DNA of 64,000 bases. Source: Ampelomyces quisqualis (lineage: Eukaryota > Ascomycota > Dothideomycetes > Pleosporales > Phaeosphaeriaceae). Below the pieces are notes generated by a model. It did not search any database, was not told the origin of the DNA, and saw only the letters and a list, made by a program, of their open reading frames with translations. The translations under genes and the position numbers were made by a program. Each line of letters begins with the position of its first letter. Within the stretch, counting starts at the first letter, position 1. Positions 35,796-44,300 of the stretch are shown in pieces. The stretch spans positions 2,624,156 to 2,688,155 of the forward strand of contig JAGTXZ010000019.1 of NCBI GenBank assembly GCA_018398575.1, read 5' to 3'.

Positions 35796-38700
35796 ATGCC
35801 TAGTACTACCTATACTCCTACCCAAAATCTCGGTTTCAATATTAGCTATAATAAGGATTTAAAAGTATTATTTTGTAGTAATAAAGAGTGTTTAACTAGT
35901 CTTAATAGTACTACTAATATTATAGAACTAGTTAAAAAGCACTTTAAAAAGCATAAGATTTCTTTAAAAGATCTAAAGGTTAAAGAATTATTAAAAGAAC
36001 TAGAAAAGTTAGATTTTAATAGTTGTAAAGATTTAAAAACTATAGGAAATTATAAGTATTACTTTAAAGAATTAGGAGAACCTAAAGAAGCTTATTACTG
36101 TAAAGTAAAAGAGTGCTATCAAATCTTTACTACTAAACCTAATATTTATAAGCACTTAATAGAGCACTATTATAGAGAAGAAATAGAAGATATAAGAGAT
36201 AAGAGTAGATATATTAAAAGAAATATTCTTATACAAAGTTTATTTACTAAAAAAGATATAAGAAACTATTTTATTATTAAAGATACTAGTAGTAATACTA
36301 GTATTACTACTAATAACAATAGTTCTACTATAGTTATAAGTAGTAAAAATAGTAGTATAAATACTAAAGAAATTGATTTAGCTAATAGCTATAGAAAAGA
36401 GTTAGAAGAGTTTAATAGTAATAGTTTACTAAGCTTTACTACTTTAGAAAGTAGAGAGATACCTTCTAATATTAATAAAACGAAGTTCTATTTATATTTA
36501 AATAATAAAAGTCTTAATAGTTTACTTAAACTAGTAGTTATACCTATAAAAGTTACTAATACTCTAGAAGATACTATAGAGTATAATTTATATATATTAG
36601 TAGAGTCTATTCTATATTCTATAGAGCCTCTTGTTAATAAACTTAATAGAAAGCTTAGGCAGCAATTAAATACAGAAGTATTAGCTACTAATAAAGAAAA
36701 GAACTTAAAAGACTTTAATTTATTATCTAGTAAAGATGTAAAAAGAAAATACTATAAGTATATTAGTTTATTTATAGTATATCTATATAGAGTTTATAAA
36801 GATAAAAGTAAAGATAAAAGCTCTATAGAAAAGCAGCCTATTATAGAATCTAATATAGAATCTAATCTAGATACTATTATAGATTTTATAAAAGATTTTA
36901 TTAATGAAACTAGAGAAAGTCTAGAAGATAATATTCTAGATAAATTATATAAAAAATTAGAAGATAATATTAAGCTTAATTTACTAGATATTATTAGTAT
37001 TCTATTAGAGCAAAGATTAGTACAAGAAGATCTAGAAGAATATCCTAGTTTTAATAGCCCTCTTATAACGTTTCTAGCTATTAAAAGTATTAATTTAGTT
37101 ACTAGAACTACTAAAGAAGCTATTAATATAGAGCAGGATTGCTCTTATTTAATCTATACTTTAAGACTATTTTCTATAGCTATAATAGATACTAAATATA
37201 AAAGATTAAAAGAAAATAACAATAGTATTAACTTAGAAGAAGTATTCTTAGATTACTATAATAGAAACTTAAACTTTAATTCTACTAATAGCTTTGAAGA
37301 ATTAACACAAATTAGAGCTTATACTAGAGCTATAGCTAATAATAGTCTAGCTAAAGCTAATATTCGAGATATAAAATTAGATACTATTATAGTAGATAAT
37401 ACGTTAGAAGTTACTATTAGTAGTATTTATAAGTTATATATTAATATAGAAGATAGTTTAGAAAGGTTTTTATTTTCTAGAATATTATATTTAAATCCTA
37501 GTAATCTAGATTTAGATTTTAATAAACTAGAAGATAATATTAGTAATACTAGCTATAACTATAGCTTTTTAGAAGATTCTAATAATATGAGAAAGTATAG
37601 TATAGATAGTTATAGTATTTTTCTTATTAAAAGACTAGAAGATACTAATTCTATATTTTCTAAGTATTTTATAAATAGTGTAGATACTAATAGTAATATA
37701 GATTTTAATATAAGTAATATTAAAAAATACTTTAAAGATAGAGTAGAATTTATTAGACTTTTAGGCTTAGCTTTCTATCTATTAGGAGCCTGTCCTATTA
37801 GAGGAACTGAAGTAGAGATTTTAAAATATAGTAATAGTATAGAACTAGGCTATAGAAATCTATTTATAGATAATATAACAAAGCTTATAAAAGTAGAGAC
37901 TAGTTATAGTAAGTCTAATAACTTAACAAATAGAGATAATAATATAGTTAGGTTCTTAAGTCCTAAATTTAGCTATTTATTAAAAGTTTATATAGCTCTA
38001 GGTATACCTTTCTATAATTTTCTAAACTATAAAGTTTTTAATAAAAAGAAAAGTAGTTCTTATATTCTAGAGGTTAATAATAGACTTTTAACTAGTAAAG
38101 AAATATCTAACCTACTTAGTTTAAAAAGCTTAGAAATATTAGGTATAAAGCTTTCTATATCTAGTTACAGACAAGCTATTAAATATATATTAGTAAATAG
38201 ATTAAATCTAGATTTAGATTCTATTCTAGAAGAAGAAGAAGAAAATAATATAGAAGATACTCTATTTAATCATACTACTAGAATTGCGCTAGGAAACTAC
38301 GCTAGAAGTACTAATACTTTATCTAATAAAACTACTAGTTTAGAGCAAAAATCTATAGATTTTACTAGTAAAGTATTTAGGTATTTTAAGCTAGATAAAA
38401 GAACTTTAAATAAAGATTTAAAAGTATTTAATCCTATAGCTTCTAGTTTAGAAAAAGCTATTATAGAAGATACAGTAACAAAAGCGAATAGTAATACCAA
38501 AAGTATAGAAGAATTAATAGAAGACATTAATATTATAAGCTCTTCTTTTAAAGGAAGTAATATAGAAAAAGAGTCTAAAAGTAGTTCTAGTACTTCTAGT
38601 AGTTCTAGTAGTTCGAAAGTTATTTATAATAATATAGATTTTAATAACTATAGTAATACTAAAGGTAATTTTAATTTAGCTAATAGTATACAAGAAACAT

Positions 38701-40124
38701 TAGATAAAGTATATAATAAAAGTATTAATAGGTTAGAGAATTTAAATACTATAGATAATATAGAAGATAGAGAAGATAGAGAAGATAGAGAAGATATAGA
38801 AGATATAGAAGGTATAGAAGGTATAGAAGACAGAGAAGATATAGAAGAGACTAGTACTGTTAGAAGTAACTTATTAGTTACTAAAAGAAATAGACCTATT
38901 ATAGTAAGTTCTAGCTCTAGTTCTACTATTTCTTTAGGAAATAAAAATAGAAATAAAACTATAAAGTTAAGAAAAAAGATTAGTCCTAAAGTAATTATAT
39001 CTAAGAAGAAAATAGACTCTAATCTTTATAAGAAAGTTAGTACTTTAGATATAGAAAGAAAGAAAAAGTTAAAAGATAATAAAATTAGTAGTTTAACAAA
39101 TAGTAGTAATAGTATAAAAAGTAGTAGTAGTAATCGTAGTAGTAATAGTAGTAGTAATAGTAGTAGTAAACCTAAGCTTATTCGATTTAGAAATAAAAGA
39201 AGTTTAGCTATTATTAGAAAGCCTAAAGGTTATAAACCTATAGATAAAGTAAAAGTCTATTTAAAGAAAGATCTTATACCTATAAGTAGTTCTAGTTCTA
39301 GGTCTAGTACTAGATCTAGTACTAAATCTAGTATAAAGTCTAATAAAATAAGTAGTTTAGAGAGTAACTTAAGAAAGTCTTTAGGTATTACTATATTAGA
39401 TACAAAAGATATAGACGTAGAAGTAAATAATATATTAAAAGAAAGAGAATCTAATACTAGTCTTAAAAGTAATAAGTTAACTAGTATACTAAATAAAGTT
39501 AAAGGGTTTAGAGATAAAGATTTTAAAGTAGTTAAAGATAATAAGAAGAAAAAGCTTATAGTTTATAATAATAGTAGTCTTTCTTTAGCTTCTTTAAAAG
39601 ACTTAAAAGATACTAGTAATAAAAAAGAAAATAATAAAGATATAGATAATAAGAGTAAGGCAATAGATAATAAGTTTATAGATATAGATACTATAGATAT
39701 AGATACTTCTAATAGAGATAATTCTAATATAGAGAGTATAGAACTTCTATCTAGTTTAAGAAATAGCTCTAGTAGTTCTTCTACTAATAAAGAAATAAGT
39801 ACTTTAAAAGATTTAGAAAGTTTAGAGAAGTTAGAAGATTTAGAAGATATAGAAGATATAAGTAGCTTAGAAGACAGTTCTAACTCTACTAGTACTAATA
39901 GTACTAGAAGAAATAGTTATAAAGAATATATTAAAGATCTAGAAAATAAAGCTAAAATTACTAGTAATAGAAGTAGTATTAGTAATAGTAATCTAAATAA
40001 TTTAGAAGAATTAGAGTCTATAGATTCTAAAGTTAGCTCTAGTAATAGAAGTAGTAGTATAAATAATTTAGTTCGAAAAGATACAATAGAAGATAGTAAT
40101 AATAGTAAAGATTTAAAAAAATAG
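35796..40124 (+). CDS. TLH-like protein D, N-terminal part: zinc fingers and YR-like recombinase module
   Basis: 1442 codons, fully open, from an ATG with A at -3. Residues 20-130 hold two C-x4-C...H-x3-H fingers (C27, C32, H49, H53; C102, C107, H120, H124), resembling the paired fingers of fungal OrsD/DUF3505-type proteins. Residues 650-840 form a tyrosine-recombinase-like module. R669 lies in RGTE, K706 is in the beta-hairpin position, and R792 is in SSYR (the box usually reads HxxR). H826 and Y835 (HTTRIALGNYARS) keep the nine-residue His-to-Tyr spacing of classical recombinases. Residues 850-1442 are low-complexity Ser/Asn/Asp/Glu/Lys, with ED-rich tandem repeats near residues 990-1020. 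I found only two Met and no Trp. The helicase half follows at once and is probably fused to this part. Likely role: DNA cutting and joining or chromosome-end binding, by inference from architecture. The minus-strand frame at 38297-38527 is a shadow. Confidence 0.85.
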   Translation: MPSTTYTPTQNLGFNISYNKDLKVLFCSNKECLTSLNSTTNIIELVKKHFKKHKISLKDLKVKELLKELEKLDFNSCKDLKTIGNYKYYFKELGEPKEAYYCKVKECYQIFTTKPNIYKHLIEHYYREEIEDIRDKSRYIKRNILIQSLFTKKDIRNYFIIKDTSSNTSITTNNNSSTIVISSKNSSINTKEIDLANSYRKELEEFNSNSLLSFTTLESREIPSNINKTKFYLYLNNKSLNSLLKLVVIPIKVTNTLEDTIEYNLYILVESILYSIEPLVNKLNRKLRQQLNTEVLATNKEKNLKDFNLLSSKDVKRKYYKYISLFIVYLYRVYKDKSKDKSSIEKQPIIESNIESNLDTIIDFIKDFINETRESLEDNILDKLYKKLEDNIKLNLLDIISILLEQRLVQEDLEEYPSFNSPLITFLAIKSINLVTRTTKEAINIEQDCSYLIYTLRLFSIAIIDTKYKRLKENNNSINLEEVFLDYYNRNLNFNSTNSFEELTQIRAYTRAIANNSLAKANIRDIKLDTIIVDNTLEVTISSIYKLYINIEDSLERFLFSRILYLNPSNLDLDFNKLEDNISNTSYNYSFLEDSNNMRKYSIDSYSIFLIKRLEDTNSIFSKYFINSVDTNSNIDFNISNIKKYFKDRVEFIRLLGLAFYLLGACPIRGTEVEILKYSNSIELGYRNLFIDNITKLIKVETSYSKSNNLTNRDNNIVRFLSPKFSYLLKVYIALGIPFYNFLNYKVFNKKKSSSYILEVNNRLLTSKEISNLLSLKSLEILGIKLSISSYRQAIKYILVNRLNLDLDSILEEEEENNIEDTLFNHTTRIALGNYARSTNTLSNKTTSLEQKSIDFTSKVFRYFKLDKRTLNKDLKVFNPIASSLEKAIIEDTVTKANSNTKSIEELIEDINIISSSFKGSNIEKESKSSSSTSSSSSSSKVIYNNIDFNNYSNTKGNFNLANSIQETLDKVYNKSINRLENLNTIDNIEDREDREDREDIEDIEGIEGIEDREDIEETSTVRSNLLVTKRNRPIIVSSSSSSTISLGNKNRNKTIKLRKKISPKVIISKKKIDSNLYKKVSTLDIERKKKLKDNKISSLTNSSNSIKSSSSNRSSNSSSNSSSKPKLIRFRNKRSLAIIRKPKGYKPIDKVKVYLKKDLIPISSSSSRSSTRSSTKSSIKSNKISSLESNLRKSLGITILDTKDIDVEVNNILKERESNTSLKSNKLTSILNKVKGFRDKDFKVVKDNKKKKLIVYNNSSLSLASLKDLKDTSNKKENNKDIDNKSKAIDNKFIDIDTIDIDTSNRDNSNIESIELLSSLRNSSSSSSTNKEISTLKDLESLEKLEDLEDIEDISSLEDSSNSTSTNSTRRNSYKEYIKDLENKAKITSNRSSISNSNLNNLEELESIDSKVSSSNRSSSINNLVRKDTIEDSNNSKDLKK

Positions 40125-40157
40125 AAAGTAGTTATAAAACAACTTCTTCTATATTAG
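40105..40157 (+). other. Junction of the two TLH D frames: candidate 53-nt intron or -1 frameshift site
   Basis: The upstream frame stops at TAG 40122-40124; the helicase frame (shifted -1) is open from 40109. Removing 40105-40157 (GTAAAG donor, pyrimidine-rich CTTCTTCTATATTAG acceptor) joins the frames exactly and gives one 2237-aa protein. The length fits the other introns, but there is no CTAAC branch site; the nearest is ATAAAAC. Alternatively, TTTAAAAAAATAG places the slippery heptamers T-TTA-AAA and A-AAA-AAA directly before the stop, and a -1 slip enters the helicase frame. A single added A in the A7 run would also fuse them. Confidence 0.6.
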
Positions 40158-40174
40158 ATAAAGATATAGAGTAT

Positions 40175-42562
40175 TTGAATACTATAAATAAAACAAAAAA
40201 TAAGAATATTTTTAAAGATTTAGAAAGTAATAATACTAGTAGTTTAGCTAGTTTAAACTTTAACACTTCTAGTATAATACTATTAGATAGTACTATAAAA
40301 GAAAAGAATAGTAAAGCTAGCGCTCTTCCTAATATAAGTAATATTAATTTATCTAGTAGCTATACTAATAAAGTAGAAAGTTTAATAGATAAAGATACTT
40401 TAGAGTTCTTTACCAAACCTATCGTAACTACAAGTTCTACTAAAAGGCTAAGTAAAAGAAAGTCTAGTATAGACTTAACTAAAAGTTCTAAGTCTAAAAT
40501 TACTAGACTAGAGTACTTAGAAAATATTATAAATCAAAAGAATAAAGAAAATAATATAATATCTTTAGAAGAAAGAAATTTAATAGTAAAAGAAAATATT
40601 AAACTAAGAGCTATAGGTAGTACTAATAAGGTAAAAGTTAATAAAACCTTATTAGAAAGCTTACAAGAGTTATATTCTACTATAGATACTAAAGTTATAG
40701 CTTTTAAAAGTAAAAATCAAGAAGAAGCTATAAAAGAAGTAATAAATTTAAATCCTTTTCTTACTTATATAACTAGAACAGGAGGAGGTAAATCTAATTT
40801 ATTCTTTCTACCTAGTTATTTATATTCTAAGAAGAAGTATATAGTAGTAGTACCTAGAGTAAGTTTACTAAAAGATTTATATATAAGATCTAAAGCTTTA
40901 AAACTTAATAGTATACTAATAGATAATAGTAATATTAATAAGGAAGAGTTAAAAGATACTAATGCTAATTTAATATTTATTTCTATAGATAACTTGCTTA
41001 ATATTAGTTTTAGAACGTATTTACTAAGTTTAAAAGTAAATAATATAGCTACAACTATATTTCTAGAAGAAGCACACTTAGTTATATTAGAAGAAAGTTT
41101 TAGATATTCTCTAAAAGATATTAATAAAATACTAAACCTAGAATTTAGTCTAGTATTTATAAGTGCTACTCTACCTAATAGTTTATTAAATCTTTTAGAA
41201 CTTAAGTTTAGTATTTATAATAATACTATTATAAGAGAATCTACTTCTAGATCTAATATAAGTTATATACCTATAGAAACTAATAATTCTATTAATCTAA
41301 CTAAAGATATTATAAAAGAAGAAGTTAAACAACTAAAAGAAAAAGAAAAAATTATAATATATACTAATACTAAAGAAGAAGCTAGAAGTATTTCTCATTT
41401 ATTTAAAATTCCTTACTACTATAGTACTTTAGATTTAAAAGACAAAGAATTAGTTAATAGAAATCTAGAGTTATTCCTAGACTCTAGTAATAAGAATATA
41501 AATATAATAGTAGCTACAAGTGCTTTAATAGTAGGTATAGACTATTCTTTTATTAAAGTAGTAGTTTTTATAGATTTATATAGTAGTTTTATTAATACTA
41601 TACAAGGTATAGGTAGAGTAGCTAGAGATTTAGAAAAAGGTAAAGCTTTCTTACTATATAAGCCTAGTATTAAGTCTAAATTAATAGCTAGTAATATAGA
41701 TATAAATTCTATAACTACCTTAGAAGAGTTTACTATCTTAGATAATAATAAACTAATAGAGTTTTTAACTACTAAAGATTGTAATAGAAAAGTAATAGAA
41801 GAATATTTAGATAATAGCTATATAGATAAGTGCTCTCAAGATATAGCTAAGTGCTTTTTATGTGCTAAAAGAGATAGTACTATACTAGAAGCAAAAAAGA
41901 ATTATAAAGTAAAAGAATTTGAAATAGAAGCTTTAAAGCTTAATATAGTAAATAAAATAGAAGATTTTAATAGTAATTACTGTATAAATTGCTTTTTTAG
42001 GTTTAAATATACTAACTATAATACACATAGTATAGAAGATTGTATAGATTATAAAAGTAGCTTAGAAAAAAGAAAAAGCTCTATTTTTAAAGTAATTAAA
42101 GTTCCTATAAACAATAAAGGGCTAATACCCCCTAATATAGTCTGTTTTTATTGCTATTTACCTAAGTTTATCTGTTTTTCTAGTAGTAAAGCTACTTGTA
42201 AGTATAAAGAAATTATAGTAAATTATATTCTATTTATACAAGAATTAATTAAAAGAAATATATCTTTAGATAGCTTTAAAGAGCTTTCTAAACTTAAAGA
42301 AGAGTACTTGGAAGATACTAGTTATAATACTAAAGAAGACTATATTATTATTAGTTTATTAGGAAAAGAAGTTATTATTCACTCTAAAAAATTATTAAGA
42401 TTATTTACTATTCTATTAGAAGTAGATCTTATTAGTCTAGATAAAGAAATAGAACTATTTAATATTAATAATACAAATAAAAGTATAGAAGATAGTAGAA
42501 GTATAGCTAATATAGAAGATAGTACTTTAGAAGATATAAGATCTATTTTTTATATTAATTAA
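40175..42562 (+). CDS. TLH-like protein D, C-terminal part: RecQ-like helicase with Cys-rich tail
   Basis: 795 open codons; residue 1 here is the TTG at 40175, not a believable start. The frame contains no ATG at all, so translation almost certainly comes from the upstream recombinase half. Superfamily 2 helicase motifs in order: Q-like NQEEAI, Walker A TGGGKS (202-207), EEAH in place of DEAH (298-301), SAT (330-332), ATSALIVGIDYS (447-458), and QGIGRVARD (477-485) with R481 and R484. The tail has a Cys-rich region (C553, C560, C563; C603, C606, H618, C623; C657, C660, C667, C675), as expected of telomere-linked helicases. Expected role: ATP-driven 3'-5' unwinding in the nucleus, perhaps at chromosome ends or during element movement. 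All key residues are present except Asp of DEAH, which is Glu. Confidence 0.85.
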   Translation: MNTINKTKNKNIFKDLESNNTSSLASLNFNTSSIILLDSTIKEKNSKASALPNISNINLSSSYTNKVESLIDKDTLEFFTKPIVTTSSTKRLSKRKSSIDLTKSSKSKITRLEYLENIINQKNKENNIISLEERNLIVKENIKLRAIGSTNKVKVNKTLLESLQELYSTIDTKVIAFKSKNQEEAIKEVINLNPFLTYITRTGGGKSNLFFLPSYLYSKKKYIVVVPRVSLLKDLYIRSKALKLNSILIDNSNINKEELKDTNANLIFISIDNLLNISFRTYLLSLKVNNIATTIFLEEAHLVILEESFRYSLKDINKILNLEFSLVFISATLPNSLLNLLELKFSIYNNTIIRESTSRSNISYIPIETNNSINLTKDIIKEEVKQLKEKEKIIIYTNTKEEARSISHLFKIPYYYSTLDLKDKELVNRNLELFLDSSNKNINIIVATSALIVGIDYSFIKVVVFIDLYSSFINTIQGIGRVARDLEKGKAFLLYKPSIKSKLIASNIDINSITTLEEFTILDNNKLIEFLTTKDCNRKVIEEYLDNSYIDKCSQDIAKCFLCAKRDSTILEAKKNYKVKEFEIEALKLNIVNKIEDFNSNYCINCFFRFKYTNYNTHSIEDCIDYKSSLEKRKSSIFKVIKVPINNKGLIPPNIVCFYCYLPKFICFSSSKATCKYKEIIVNYILFIQELIKRNISLDSFKELSKLKEEYLEDTSYNTKEDYIIISLLGKEVIIHSKKLLRLFTILLEVDLISLDKEIELFNINNTNKSIEDSRSIANIEDSTLEDIRSIFYIN

Positions 42563-44300
42563 TCAAAGAGTAAATACGATAGCTAAGTAGAAGTTAACGT
42601 TAGAGCTAAAGAAAAGTTTAGAATATATCTAAATAGAAAAGAAACTAGAGCTAGATAGAAGTCTTAGTATATTAGAAAGAAAAAATATATATAAGAAATT
42701 AGAAGGTAAAGATATTTAAAACGTAAATATATATATAGCTATATAGAAATTTAAAATAGAGCTAAAGAAAACTAGATATTATAGCTAAGTTATAGTGTAA
42801 ACTTTAACTAAATAGAAGTAAAACTATAGGTAAAGAAAAAGACTATATATAGCTAAATAGTAGTTAGAGCTAGAGCTAAATAGAAGTTAGTACTAAAGCT
42901 AAAGAAAAGAAATATAGATAACTAAAGAATTATTAAAACTAAAGCTAAAGATAAGATATATATATAGTATAATAATAGTAAAAAATATAGCTAAATATAA
43001 GTTATTCTTGTAGCTAAAAAGAAGGTATTTTACTAGCTAAATAAAAAAAAAACTCTAGCTAAAGGAAAGAAATATATATAACTAGAGAATAATTAAAATA
43101 AAAGTAACTAGAAAACTATACTATAGCTAAATATAAGTTAAAACTAAAGATTAAGAAAGAAAATATATAAAGCTAGATAATATATTCTAATAAAGAAGAA
43201 AAAAAGAAATCTAACCCCAAATAGAAGTTTAAACTAATACTAAGAAAATATAAAAACGTAAATAGAACTTAAAAATAAAGCTAAGAAATAGTCTAAACTA
43301 TAGTTAACTAGAAGTTTTTACTATAACCTAGGAAAAGAAATATATAGCTAGATAGAAGTATTAAGTACAACTTAGAAGAAGAGTTATAGAAAAATAAAGA
43401 TTAAGTAAAAATATAGCTAAATATAAGTCTACACTATAGCTAAAAAGAAGAAATACTTGCAGCTAAATCTAAGTAGTAACTAAAGCTCTATTTATAAAAC
43501 TTAAATAGCTTAATAAATAATTTAAAAATTTACTCTAAGAAATATATATAGCTAAGTAGGGTTGATACTATAGTAAAAGAAAAAACAAATATAGTAAAAT
43601 AGAAGTTAAAAAAGTAGATAAAAAGAAGATAGATATATAACTATAATAGATATAAATAAATAGCTTTAAAGAACTCTAAACTATAGTAAACTAAGAGTTA
43701 AATACATAGTAAAAAAAAAGTTTAAACTATAACTTAGTAAAAGCAAAAAAAATACCTAAATAAAAGAAATAGATCTAGTAGAAAAGATAATTTAGAGTTA
43801 GCTATATAAAATAACAAAGATTATAGAAAAAATAGTTAATAAAAGAAGAAAATAGAAGTTAAAACTATAGAATAATTGGTATAGAAATCTAAGCTAAATA
43901 GATAAAAATACTAGAAGAAAAGAGAAGTAAAAAGAATTATCTTATATAATATTAATATATTAAGAAAGTTAGGTATAAGTTATAAGTAAGAAAAGTATTT
44001 ATATTTAGCTTATTATTAGTAAGTACTATAGCTTTATATATATATAGATAGTAGTAATAAAGAGATTAAAACTTAAGTTAAAAAGAAATAGAAGCTAAAA
44101 CTAAATTTAAGATTAGGGTTTAGATAAATATTTATAAAAAATATATTACTCTAGAACTAAGAAGTTAAGCTAAATAGAAGTAGAAACTATAGTAGAATAA
44201 AAGTTTAAATTATAACTAAATAGATTCTAAAACTATATAAAACTTTTTACCTAAACTCTAGCTATAAAAAATAGATAACTATAGCTAACTATAATATAAT
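42563..44300. repeat. Degenerate AT-rich tandem repeats downstream of the TLH gene
   Basis: Irregular repeats, roughly 50-100 bp apart, of GCTAAATAGAAGTTAAAACT and GCTAAAGAAAAGAAATATAT. The repeats are strongly diverged, with no ORF. The region starts immediately after the helicase stop and runs into the 167-bp satellite. Confidence 0.6.

Noticed and set aside
38297..38527. Minus-strand 76-codon frame inside TLH D
   Set aside because: Shadow of the intact 1442-codon plus-strand frame. No start context or conservation argument.
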